Position numbers and translations under genes: made by a program. Of a stretch of DNA of 64,000 nucleotides, positions 26,165-33,978 are shown in pieces (the first letter of the stretch is position 1; each line of letters starts with the position of its first letter). Origin of the DNA: Caballeronia sordidicola. Its GTDB lineage: Bacteria > Pseudomonadota > Gammaproteobacteria > Burkholderiales > Burkholderiaceae. The notes under the pieces were generated by a model. It did not search any database. It was not told where the DNA came from and was given only the letters and a program-made list of their open reading frames with translations. The DNA is taken from positions 124,001 through 188,000 of the forward strand of contig NZ_MTHB01000278.1 of NCBI RefSeq assembly GCF_002220365.1, read 5' to 3'.

Positions 26165-27296
26165 AGATTTATCACCGTCTGTCCTGCGTGATTTCGTGAA
26201 ATCGCTGGGATGGCAGTCGCTCCCCGATGGCATTGTGGACCGTCTTTACGTCATGCATAACGCCGCCATGCCGCGTCGCCAGATCGTCATTCCCATGGAT
26301 CAGGATGCGCCGGACTACGCCGAGGCATGTGAACTCGCGTTGTCCAAACTCGCGGATCTGCAGGGTATGAAGCTGGCGGATCTGATTCAGCTCGCCGCCA
26401 TCTCGCGTGACGACTCCATTTACTACCGCGTGACGAGCGACGGCGCGGTTGATGACGGCCTGCCCTTGTCGTTCGCCGCTTCGTTGCTGCTGGGCGCGGA
26501 GCAGATCCTGCTCGCGTCGGCGTGTACGGTATTGCGTCCCGAGGCCCATCATCCGCGTCTGCACAGGGCAGAAGCTACGCTGCTCGCGAGCCATGCACGG
26601 TTCGGACATACCGAGCGAGGTAGCTTCGTGGTCCGCGTGTCGTGTGCTGTCGACGCCATGGAAACGCCTTCCGTTCCAGACCTCGCGCATGCGAACGAGT
26701 CGTTCGTTCGCATGACCATGCTTTCCGCCAGAAATGGCGTGCGCCAACTCGTCAGGGCCATCGAAGAGGACTCGCTAAGCCGCTTCGTAGATTCGCAAAG
26801 GGCAGCGGCGTCGCCTGTCGTTTCGTCAAATCTCTGCGAAGCGCTTACTCGTCTTCACAATGACGACGTGCGTAACAACATCGATATGTCGTTTCGTTGG
26901 GCAACAACCGTGGCATTACCGCAGGACGCCGCGGCTGGCGAGAGCATCAGGATTCGAAGCGATTACTTCGGGCGTATTGACGACGTGCGCCGAGAACTGG
27001 GTGCGGTCGAGCTTGACCGAGACGACGTATTCATCGGAACAGTCGAGCATCTGAACGGTGAATTCGACATTGAAGGAAATCGGGCCGGCGAGGTAGTCAT
27101 GGCGCTGCTCCTTCGTGGGGGCGCGATCATCAAGGCTCGCGTTGTACTCGATCAGGAACAGTATGCGCGGGCAGTCGCCGCGCACCTTGACGATCGCGCC
27201 CTGGTTCGAGTCGCGGGTCGCCTGCGTCCGGGTCGCCAACCGCGTACGCTGACCGACGTGACGAGCTTTATCCTGATCGGCCCGGGTCCAGGCTAA
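26154..27296 (+). CDS. unrecognised 380-aa partner of the DUF4365 protein
   Basis: I do not recognise this family. The N-terminal part (LRDFVKSLGWQSLPDGIVDRLYVM, then RQIVIPMDQDAPDYAEACELALSKLADLQG) looks like a small alpha/beta domain; the middle has FGHTERGSFVVRVSCAV, an apparently conserved strand-rich block; the last 100 residues (DDVFIGTVEHLNGEFDIEGNRAGEVVMALLLRGGAIIKARVVLD, then VRVAGRLRPGRQPRTL) resemble a beta-barrel such as an OB fold. There is no signal peptide or membrane helix. The start at 26154 lies inside the DUF4365 gene. The pair sits between the gnd terminator and a repeat cluster, separated from housekeeping genes. Function may be regulation or targeting of the nuclease. 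Confidence 0.72.
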   Translation: MAIKDLSPSVLRDFVKSLGWQSLPDGIVDRLYVMHNAAMPRRQIVIPMDQDAPDYAEACELALSKLADLQGMKLADLIQLAAISRDDSIYYRVTSDGAVDDGLPLSFAASLLLGAEQILLASACTVLRPEAHHPRLHRAEATLLASHARFGHTERGSFVVRVSCAVDAMETPSVPDLAHANESFVRMTMLSARNGVRQLVRAIEEDSLSRFVDSQRAAASPVVSSNLCEALTRLHNDDVRNNIDMSFRWATTVALPQDAAAGESIRIRSDYFGRIDDVRRELGAVELDRDDVFIGTVEHLNGEFDIEGNRAGEVVMALLLRGGAIIKARVVLDQEQYARAVAAHLDDRALVRVAGRLRPGRQPRTLTDVTSFILIGPGPG

Positions 27297-27339
27297 GAAA
27301 AATCGGGTTCGGAATGGTGGACCGGGGTTCGGTGCTTCA

Positions 27340-27414
27340 AGGTTCGAACCTGAAGGTCCAAATCCTTGAGGCCCAAATCCTTAAGGTCCAAATCCTTAAG
27401 GCCCAAATCTTAAA
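27340..27414. repeat. palindrome plus four 15-base tandem repeats at a convergent junction
   Basis: AGGTTCGAACCT (27340-27351) is a perfect 12-base palindrome with CTTC/GAAG flanks (one bulged A). From 27355 the unit GGTCCAAATCCTTGA recurs four times with alternating GGTCC/GGCCC starts, forming CCTTAAGG palindromes at the unit borders. It lies between the cassette and the sugar isomerase, touching the end of the latter. Confidence 0.75.
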
Positions 27415-28471
27415 GCCCGAACCCCAGCACCGCCTGTATTTGCTGATCGCGCGCGCCGCTTCCGGCGAAGTCATCGAACGCTCGATCCGCTACGCGAATA
27501 ATATGCTTGCGGATATATTCCGCGCCTTCCCGCGCGCCGTCCTCTGGATGCTTCAACGCGCACTCCCATTCAAGCACGGCCCAGCCGGGAAAATCGTACT
27601 GCGCCATCTTCGAAAAGATCGCTCCAAAGTCAATCTGCCCGTCGCCAAGCGACCGGAATCGCCCTGCCCGATCCACCCACCCGGAATATCCGCCGTACAC
27701 GCCCTGCCGGCCGTTAGGGCGAAACTCCGCGTCCTTCACATGGAAAGCCTTGATGCGTTGGTAATAGATATCAATGAACTGAAGGTAGTCCAGTTGCTGC
27801 AGCAAGAAGTGGCTCGGATCGAACAAAATGTTCGCGCGCGGATGATGGTCGACAGCAGCAAGAAAACGATCGAACGTCACGCCATCATGCAAATCCTCTC
27901 CCGGATGCAACTCGTAGCAAACATCCACGCCAGCCTGATCGAAGGCATCAAGCAACGGCCGCCAGCGCCGCGCCAGTTCCTCGAACGCGGCTTCCACCAG
28001 ACCTTGCGGGCGTTGCGGCCACGGATACAAATAAGGCCACGCCAACGCACCCGAGAACGTCACGTGCGCCCTCAACCCGAGGCGCTTCGATGCCGCCGCC
28101 GCGAACCCGACCTGCTCGATCGCCCATGCCGTGCGAGCCTTGGGATCGCCGCGGACATGCGCTGCGGCAAAACCATCGAAGAGCGTGTCGTAGGCCGGAT
28201 GAACCGCAACAAGCTGCCCCTGCAAATGCGTCGATAACTCCGTGATGCTCACGCCCGCGTCGTCCACTACGCGAAGCAGATCGTCGCAATACGCATCGCT
28301 CTTTGCAGCCTGCTCGAGATCGATCAGCCGCGGATCGCACGGCACCTGGATACCCTCGTAACCCAGGCCCTTCGCCCAGCCCGCAAGATGCGCAAGGTTG
28401 TCAAAGGGCAACGTGTCGCCTAGAAACTGCGCCAGGAAAATGGCGGGGCCTTTGATGGTTTTCATGAGCAT
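27410..28471 (-). CDS. sugar phosphate isomerase/epimerase, TIM-barrel (AP endonuclease 2 fold)
   Basis: A 353-residue xylose-isomerase-like TIM barrel. Metal and acid/base residues appear in GYEGIQVPCDPR, ITELSTHLQGQL, CYELHPGEDLHDG, ILFDPSHFLLQ, IKAFHVKDAEF and AVLEWECALKHPEDG, the order found in sugar isomerases/epimerases of inositol and rare-sugar pathways. It is the last gene of the LacI-led ABC operon, 38 bases after the binding-protein gene, so it probably acts on the imported sugar. Two in-frame ATGs at 28471 and 28465 are possible starts; neither has a strong ribosome-binding site. Confidence 0.85.
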   Translation of the reverse strand: MLMKTIKGPAIFLAQFLGDTLPFDNLAHLAGWAKGLGYEGIQVPCDPRLIDLEQAAKSDAYCDDLLRVVDDAGVSITELSTHLQGQLVAVHPAYDTLFDGFAAAHVRGDPKARTAWAIEQVGFAAAASKRLGLRAHVTFSGALAWPYLYPWPQRPQGLVEAAFEELARRWRPLLDAFDQAGVDVCYELHPGEDLHDGVTFDRFLAAVDHHPRANILFDPSHFLLQQLDYLQFIDIYYQRIKAFHVKDAEFRPNGRQGVYGGYSGWVDRAGRFRSLGDGQIDFGAIFSKMAQYDFPGWAVLEWECALKHPEDGAREGAEYIRKHIIRVADRAFDDFAGSGARDQQIQAVLGFGL

Positions 28472-28509
28472 CGATCCGCGAATGGTGCTGTCTTCAGGAC
28501 GCCAGGAAC

Positions 28510-29472
28510 TCAGAACGGCGAGTTCGGATAATAGAACTGCTTGGCATTGTCCTTCGTGATCAACACCGAAGGAATGATGGTCGTGGGCGGCAAGTTTTCA
28601 CCCTTCAAACGCGCTTCGGCAGTGAGCTTGATGGCATCGTAGATGAACTTGGGCGAATACGAAACATCCGCCTGGACCAGCTTGTCACCGTCCATGATCC
28701 GCTTGACCGCTTCCTTCGATCCCGCGCCGCCAAACACCTGCTTGATGTCCGTACGCTTCGCCTGATCAATAGCTTTCAGCACGCCGATCATCATGTCGTC
28801 ATCGGCTGCCCACACGGCGTCGATATGCTTGAAGCGCGTCAGGTAATCCTGCATGACCTTGAACGCGTCATCGCGATTCCAGTTGGCGTATTTGGCATCC
28901 AGGATCTTCATGTCAGGATGCTGCTTGATCACCGATTCAAAGGCAGCCCAGCGTTCGTTATCGAGCGTAGTCGGGATACCGCGCAACGCGACAATATCGC
29001 CCTTGCCGTCCATCGTCTTCGCCAGGTATTCAGCCGGCAGCTTGCCGAATGCGGTGTTGTCGCCGGCTACGTAGGCGTCCTGCGCGCTGGTATCGGTCAG
29101 CCCGCGATCCACCACGGTCACATAGACCCCCTTCTTCTTGACCTGCGCCACCGGCTGCGTCAGCGTCGCAGATTCAAACGGAAAAATCACCAGCGCATTG
29201 ATCTTGTTGACGGTCACCAGGTCCTGCAACTGGTTCGCTTGTTCCGGCGCGCCTGCCGCTGTCTTGATGATGATCTTCAGGTCAGGATGTGCCTTTTCCA
29301 GTTCCTTTTTAGCCTCGTTGGCCCACCATACGATACCGCCGGTAAAGCCGTGGGTCGCAGTCGGGATAGCGACGCCGAGCGTGACTTTATCGGCCGCAAT
29401 GGCCGAGACGGCGCTCGCCGCCAGCGTTAGTGCGCCGAGCGAGGTGCCGAGTACTCGAAGAATGTTTTTCAT
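28510..29472 (-). CDS. sugar ABC transporter periplasmic binding protein (ribose-type)
   Basis: The substrate-binding component of the adjacent importer. Signal peptide of about 27 residues ([19 protein letters not shown]), then the periplasmic-binding-protein-1 fold: [75 protein letters not shown] and [14 protein letters not shown]. These match ribose/rhamnose-type binding proteins. GGAG is seven bases before the ATG at 29472; an upstream in-frame start is not needed. It lies between the permease and the isomerase in a leftward operon. The exact sugar is not deducible. Confidence 0.9.
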   Translation of the reverse strand: MKNILRVLGTSLGALTLAASAVSAIAADKVTLGVAIPTATHGFTGGIVWWANEAKKELEKAHPDLKIIIKTAAGAPEQANQLQDLVTVNKINALVIFPFESATLTQPVAQVKKKGVYVTVVDRGLTDTSAQDAYVAGDNTAFGKLPAEYLAKTMDGKGDIVALRGIPTTLDNERWAAFESVIKQHPDMKILDAKYANWNRDDAFKVMQDYLTRFKHIDAVWAADDDMMIGVLKAIDQAKRTDIKQVFGGAGSKEAVKRIMDGDKLVQADVSYSPKFIYDAIKLTAEARLKGENLPPTTIIPSVLITKDNAKQFYYPNSPF

Positions 29473-29534
29473 GCTGTGTCTCCATTGTTTTGACAAGCGC
29501 CTGAGAGGATGTCAGGGCGCGGTTCGAACACACT

Positions 29535-30551
29535 TCAACGACGTCCACGCTGTAAAAACGCTACGAAAATAATCACGGCACCCTGCACTGCCGCATTGAG
29601 ATACACACTGATGATGCTGGTGAGATTCAGGATGTTCGCGATCACCGACAACAGGATCGCGCCGATCACCGTCCCAATCACGCGCCCTTCTCCCCCCCTT
29701 AACGCGGTGCCGCCAACGACCACCGCCGCAATCGCTTCAAGCTCCCAGAGCAGGCCAGTCGTAGGGGTTGCGGACCCGAGGCGCGGCACATACAGCACTG
29801 TCGCCACGCCAACGCACAACCCAAGCAGCACGTACGTGACGATCTTCACGCTATCCACGCGAATGGCCGCATAACGCGCGACCTGTTCGTTCGAGCCAAT
29901 GGCTTGCACATGCCGCCCGAACACCGTGCGGTTCAGCACGATCACACCGCCCGCCGCGACGATCAAAAATACCCAGATCGGCACGGGAATGCCGAAGAGA
30001 CTGGCGTAATACACAGGGCCATAGAGATCGGACAAATTGTTGTCGAGTGTGAGCGCCCCGCCGTCCGCGAGCCACGTCAGTACCGCACGAAAAATCCCGA
30101 GCGTCCCCAGTGTCACGATGAACGGTTCTATGCGACCCTTGGTCACGAGCAGGCCGTGCGCCAAACCGAAAAGACCCCCTAAAACAAGGGCTAAAACGAT
30201 CCCTAAAGCGATAATGGCAAGCGGCGCGAGGGTGTGTCCCCCCACCCCGTGAGCGAGCGCATTCATGATCCAGATCATGCTCCCCGCGATCAATGCGGCC
30301 ATCGACCCGACCGACAGATCGATACCGCCCGAGATGATCACGAAGGTCATCCCCACCGCAATGATGCCGATGAACGAGGTGCGCGTGAGGACGTTCATCG
30401 CGTTGTCGAAGGTGGCGAAATCCGGGTTCAGCAGCGTGCCGCCAATGCATAACGCGACCAGCCCGAGCAGTGGCCCGACGCCGTGCAGCCGCCGCGCGAC
30501 GCTGCCCAGGCGGCTCGATCCTTCAACGTCTTCAGTGTGTGCCGGTCGCAT
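29535..30551 (-). CDS. sugar ABC transporter permease (RbsC-like)
   Basis: A 338-residue inner-membrane subunit of the BPD-transporter-2 (ribose/xylose) family with about ten helices. [22 protein letters not shown] is the hallmark motif after the third helix, [22 protein letters not shown] lies in the middle, and [33 protein letters not shown] is the ATPase-contacting EAA-like loop. The start overlaps the end of the ATPase gene by 20 bases, implying translational coupling. It works with the neighbouring ATPase and binding protein to import a monosaccharide. Confidence 0.92.
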   Translation of the reverse strand: MRPAHTEDVEGSSRLGSVARRLHGVGPLLGLVALCIGGTLLNPDFATFDNAMNVLTRTSFIGIIAVGMTFVIISGGIDLSVGSMAALIAGSMIWIMNALAHGVGGHTLAPLAIIALGIVLALVLGGLFGLAHGLLVTKGRIEPFIVTLGTLGIFRAVLTWLADGGALTLDNNLSDLYGPVYYASLFGIPVPIWVFLIVAAGGVIVLNRTVFGRHVQAIGSNEQVARYAAIRVDSVKIVTYVLLGLCVGVATVLYVPRLGSATPTTGLLWELEAIAAVVVGGTALRGGEGRVIGTVIGAILLSVIANILNLTSIISVYLNAAVQGAVIIFVAFLQRGRR

Positions 30552-32019
30552 GCGCGATCAACCTCTCTTCAGTCAGATGTCCGGGCCCCAGCGTGGCGAC
30601 AAGCTGGCCGCCGCGCATCACGGCCACGCGATGGCATAAACCAATCAACTCGATCAGTTCGGATGAGATGACGATCACCGCACGGCCTTCGGCGGCGAGT
30701 GCGTGGATAAGGAAATAAATATCGCGTTTCGCGCCGACATCGACACCGCGAGTGGGCTCGTCGAGGACAACCACGCGCGGATCAGGATGCAGGAACTTCG
30801 CAAGCGCGAGTTTTTGCTGATTGCCGCCCGACAGCATGCGCGCACGGCTCGCCAGATTGCCCGTGCGGATACCGAAGTCGCCGACCGCTTTTTTGAGCGC
30901 ATCGCGTTCCGCTTGCGCGTCGAGCAGCGGATGCGCGTAGCGCTCCAGCGTCATCATGGTGAGGTTGTCTTTCAACGCCATGTCGACGTGCAGGCCACGC
31001 CCCTTGCGGTCCTCGCTCAAATAGGTGATGCCGTGTTTCATCGCAGCGCGGGGATTGCGCGGATTGATGTTCTCGCCGTCGAGCGAAATGCGTCCAGCCG
31101 TGCGCGCGCGCAGGCCGATCAGTCCTTCGAAGAGTTCCGTGCGTCCGGCACCCACAAGCCCGGCGAAGCCGAACACTTCGCCTGCTCGCACCGAGAAGCT
31201 CACGTTCTCCGCCCATCCCGGCACATAGGCGTTATCGACCTTGAACGCCACGCGGGCACCCGCCGCGAGCAGGGGTTTATCGGGGAACATGTCGGACACT
31301 TCTCGCCCGACCATCAGGTTCGCCATCTGCTGGCGCGTGGTTTCGGCGGTCAACCCGCGCGTGACGAAGCGGCCGTCGCGCATCACGATGACTTCGTCGG
31401 TGACGAGTTCCACTTCATCGAGTTTGTGCGAGATATAAACGATGGTCACACCGTCGTCCTTCAGCCGCGCCATCAACGCGAACAGACGTTGCGTTTCGGC
31501 GGGCGTGAGTGTGGCGGTGGGCTCATCCATGATCAAGAGGCGGGCATCGCGCAGCATGGCCTTGGCGATTTCCACGAGTTGCTTCTCCGCGACGATCAGG
31601 TCGCGCACGCGTGTATCCGGGTGCTTGTGCAGGCCGACATCAGCGAGACGCGCGCGTGCGTCTTCGCGCATGGCGGGTTCATCGAGGAAGAAGCCGCGCC
31701 GTTTCTCGTGACCGAGAAACATGTTCTGCACGACGCTCAAATGATCCGCGAGATTCAGCTCCTGATGGATCAAAACGATGCCCGTGGCTTCGGCATCGCG
31801 CGAACTGTCGAAGGTCTTGACCACGCCGTCGATGGAGAATGTGCCTGCCGTCGGGCGTTCATAGCCGGCGAGGATCTTCATCAACGTCGACTTGCCCGCG
31901 CCGTTCTCGCCGAGCAGCCCGTAGATGCGTCCGGGTGCGAGCTCGAAGCTCACGCCATGCAGCACGCGAACAGGTCCGAACTGTTTTTCGATGTTGTCGA
32001 AGCTGACAGCCAGGCTCAT
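30532..32019 (-). CDS. sugar ABC transporter ATP-binding protein (RbsA-like, two-domain)
   Basis: A 495-residue fused double ATPase powering sugar import. The first domain has Walker [10 protein letters not shown] (about 38-46), signature-like residues before [15 protein letters not shown] (Walker B) and the H-loop SHKLDE. The second has the degenerate Walker [10 protein letters not shown], the signature LSGGNQQK and [15 protein letters not shown]. This asymmetry is typical of RbsA/MglA proteins. AAGGAGCG nine bases before the ATG at 32019 fixes the start; a GTG two codons earlier is too close to it. It follows the LacI stop with only two bases between. Confidence 0.93.
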   Translation of the reverse strand: MSLAVSFDNIEKQFGPVRVLHGVSFELAPGRIYGLLGENGAGKSTLMKILAGYERPTAGTFSIDGVVKTFDSSRDAEATGIVLIHQELNLADHLSVVQNMFLGHEKRRGFFLDEPAMREDARARLADVGLHKHPDTRVRDLIVAEKQLVEIAKAMLRDARLLIMDEPTATLTPAETQRLFALMARLKDDGVTIVYISHKLDEVELVTDEVIVMRDGRFVTRGLTAETTRQQMANLMVGREVSDMFPDKPLLAAGARVAFKVDNAYVPGWAENVSFSVRAGEVFGFAGLVGAGRTELFEGLIGLRARTAGRISLDGENINPRNPRAAMKHGITYLSEDRKGRGLHVDMALKDNLTMMTLERYAHPLLDAQAERDALKKAVGDFGIRTGNLASRARMLSGGNQQKLALAKFLHPDPRVVVLDEPTRGVDVGAKRDIYFLIHALAAEGRAVIVISSELIELIGLCHRVAVMRGGQLVATLGPGHLTEERLIAHATGTH

Positions 32020-32021
32020 GA

Positions 32022-33041
32022 TCACGCGCTCCTTCGAATCATCAGCTTGTGCGGGAGCAGCACGCCAGGAACATGCGCAGTGGGTTCGCGCAGGCGTTTG
32101 AGCAGCAGGCGCGCAGCGGTTTCTCCAAGTTCGCGCATGGGTTGCGCAACCGTGGTGAGGGGTGGATCGATTTGCGCGGCAACGGCGATATCGTCGAAAC
32201 CGATCACGGCCATGTCGTCGGGAACACGCAGACCAACGCCGCGCAAGCCGTTGATCACCCCGATGGCAAGCGTGTCGGAGACGGCAAACACAGCAGTTGA
32301 CCGGTTGCGCCGCAGGCGGGTCAGCGTGCGCGCGGCGCTTTCGCCGGCTGCGTAATCGAGAGTATCCAGGTCGATCTGCCAGGCAGGATCGGCGTCGATC
32401 CCTGCAGCGCTTAATGCATTGCGGTAACCCTCCGCACGCTGGCGGCTATATAAATAGCCTCGGCCCGAATTGATCAGCGCGATTTTCCGGTGGCCTTGGC
32501 TGAGCAAGTAGCGCACTACATCGCCGGCAGCTTGATAGTTGTCGATACCTACGTACGGCACGCCCGCCGCGGGATCAAACTCACAACACGCTACCCAGGG
32601 CAGCGTGGCGGCCTCCTCGGCTAGCGCCTGCTGAATAGCGGCAGGATCAAGGCATATGGCGCCGTCCGCGCGGCGGCCTCGCAGCAAGTCGAAGTAACTG
32701 CGCTCGCGGCCGGGATCGGCGCCTGTATCGCAGAGCAGCATGAAATAGCCGTTTTGACGGGCGACGCTGTCGATGCCGCGAACGATGGCGGCGTAGAACG
32801 GATTGCCGAAGTCGGGGACCATGGTGAGCAGCATGCGGCTTTCCGCAGTGCGCAAATTGCGGGCGAGTTCGTTGATTCGGTACCCACTGGCGGCGACCGC
32901 TGCGAGCACTTTTTCGCGAGTGGGTTCGCGTACGTTGGTGTGGCCGTTGAGCACGCGTGACACGGTCGCGACCGATACGCCCGCCTTCTGTGCGACGTCG
33001 GAGATCGAGATTTCATCGGCGGTGCGAAACGAATCAGCCAT
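32022..33041 (-). CDS. LacI-family transcriptional regulator
   Basis: A 339-residue repressor: the N-terminal helix-turn-helix and hinge are ISISDVAQKAGVSVATVSRVLNGHTNVREPTREKVLAAVAASGYRINELARNL, followed by the sugar-binding periplasmic-protein-like core (VPDFGNPFYAAIVRGIDSVA, DGAICLDP, GHRKIALINSGRGYLYSRQRAEGYRNAL, DMAVIGFDDIAVAAQIDPPLTTV). It is the first gene of the operon encoding the ABC importer and isomerase, so it probably represses its own operon until the sugar is bound. A matching palindrome is at 33066-33081. The start at the ATG 33041 is preferred over an upstream TTG. Confidence 0.92.
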   Translation of the reverse strand: MADSFRTADEISISDVAQKAGVSVATVSRVLNGHTNVREPTREKVLAAVAASGYRINELARNLRTAESRMLLTMVPDFGNPFYAAIVRGIDSVARQNGYFMLLCDTGADPGRERSYFDLLRGRRADGAICLDPAAIQQALAEEAATLPWVACCEFDPAAGVPYVGIDNYQAAGDVVRYLLSQGHRKIALINSGRGYLYSRQRAEGYRNALSAAGIDADPAWQIDLDTLDYAAGESAARTLTRLRRNRSTAVFAVSDTLAIGVINGLRGVGLRVPDDMAVIGFDDIAVAAQIDPPLTTVAQPMRELGETAARLLLKRLREPTAHVPGVLLPHKLMIRRSA

Positions 33042-33065
33042 TTGTTTCAACTCGCAGCCCGCAAG

Positions 33066-33081
33066 ATGTAATGGATTACAT
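33066..33081. promoter_or_regulatory. LacI-type operator for the sugar ABC operon
   Basis: ATGTAATGGATTACAT: perfect ATGTAAT/ATTACAT arms around a 2-base centre, 25 bases before the lacI-type start. It resembles the TGTAAnCGnTTACA operators of LacI-family sugar regulators, except for the GG centre. Confidence 0.65.
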
Positions 33082-33244
33082 TATTGGAGTGGGACGGTCC
33101 GGACGCGATAGGGACAAACACGAAGAAAGATCTTTCGCTCGAACGCCAGAGCAGCAGGCACGCGGCACAGCCCGGCCGCAGACTTCCAAACTAGCGCATA
33201 CTGTGTCCCCATCTCCCCGCGCGGCTCCACTTCGCGCCCTCCTG

Positions 33245-33949
33245 ATGCCCGGTTACCTGACCAAGCAACAAAACATCCCCGTCTCGGGCGTCGAGGACCT
33301 GATCATTCGCTCGCTGCTCGATCTGCAGCAATTCTCCGACCCTGAAGGCGACGCCGAACGAATCGGCATCTCCTCCGCCATGTGGCCCCTGTTCGGCGTG
33401 CTATGGCCATCCGGCGCGCATCTCGCCGCCCGCCTCGCCCTGCGGCCAGTATTGCTGGAAGAACGGATTCTCGAAATCGGTTGCGGACTGGGACTGGCAA
33501 GTCTCGTTGGACACCGGCGTGGCGCGGACGTAACCGCCAGCGATTGCCATCCACTGACCGCCGACTTCCTGAACGAAAACCTGCGCCTGAACCACTTGCC
33601 GCCCATGAAATACCGGCACGGCAACTGGTCTATCCCCGAGCTGGAAGACACACTAAAAGATGTAGCAGGGCGCCGTATCGTCGATGGTCGCTTCGACCTG
33701 ATCATGGGCAGCGACCTGCTCTACGAACGCGATGCCAACGCCACGTTAGCCGCGTTCATCGGACTGCATGCGTCGCCGGTCGCCGAGGTCTGGATCGTCG
33801 ACCCCGACCGGGGCAATCGCGCCGCGTTCAATCGGCAAATGGGCGACCGCGGCTTCCAGATGCGCGAGGAACGGCTGGATAAAATCGCCTTCGACGATAT
33901 CGCCGCTTATAAAGGCCGGCTGCTCATCTATCGCTTCCACGACGCTTAA
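33245..33949 (+). CDS. class I SAM-dependent methyltransferase (METTL21/NNT1-like)
   Basis: About 234 residues. ERILEIGCGLGLASLVGHRRGADVTASDCHPLTADFLNENLRLN is SAM motif I with the acidic residue at the end of strand 2, and FDLIMGSDLLYERDANATLAAFI is motif IV in the METTL21/lysine-methyltransferase style (SDLLYE in place of DxxY). The N-terminus before residue 60 is less conserved; WPLFGVLWPSGAHLAARL is the usual substrate-side block. Members methylate protein lysines or small molecules; the target is not known. No ribosome-binding site is evident at the ATG 33245, so the start is moderately certain. It is convergent with dipZ. Confidence 0.8.
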   Translation: MPGYLTKQQNIPVSGVEDLIIRSLLDLQQFSDPEGDAERIGISSAMWPLFGVLWPSGAHLAARLALRPVLLEERILEIGCGLGLASLVGHRRGADVTASDCHPLTADFLNENLRLNHLPPMKYRHGNWSIPELEDTLKDVAGRRIVDGRFDLIMGSDLLYERDANATLAAFIGLHASPVAEVWIVDPDRGNRAAFNRQMGDRGFQMREERLDKIAFDDIAAYKGRLLIYRFHDA

Positions 33950-33978
33950 CGCGGCGCTATGCGTCCACCGTTCTCCGC

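Noticed and set aside
27341-27355. GGTTCGAACC looked like the T-arm of a tRNA, hence a possible tRNA-derived attachment site beside the DUF4365 cassette.
   Set aside because: The flanking bases cannot form a five-base T stem and no acceptor stem or anticodon arm is present nearby; it is better read as a simple palindrome.
27355-27414. Four regular repeats that could suggest a CRISPR-like array.
   Set aside because: The units are directly adjacent with no unique spacers and only 15 bases long, and no cas genes are present.
30703-32355. A long rightward open frame opposite the sugar ABC ATPase gene.
   Set aside because: Same reasoning: the opposite strand encodes an intact two-domain ATPase, and the antisense product has no recognisable feature.
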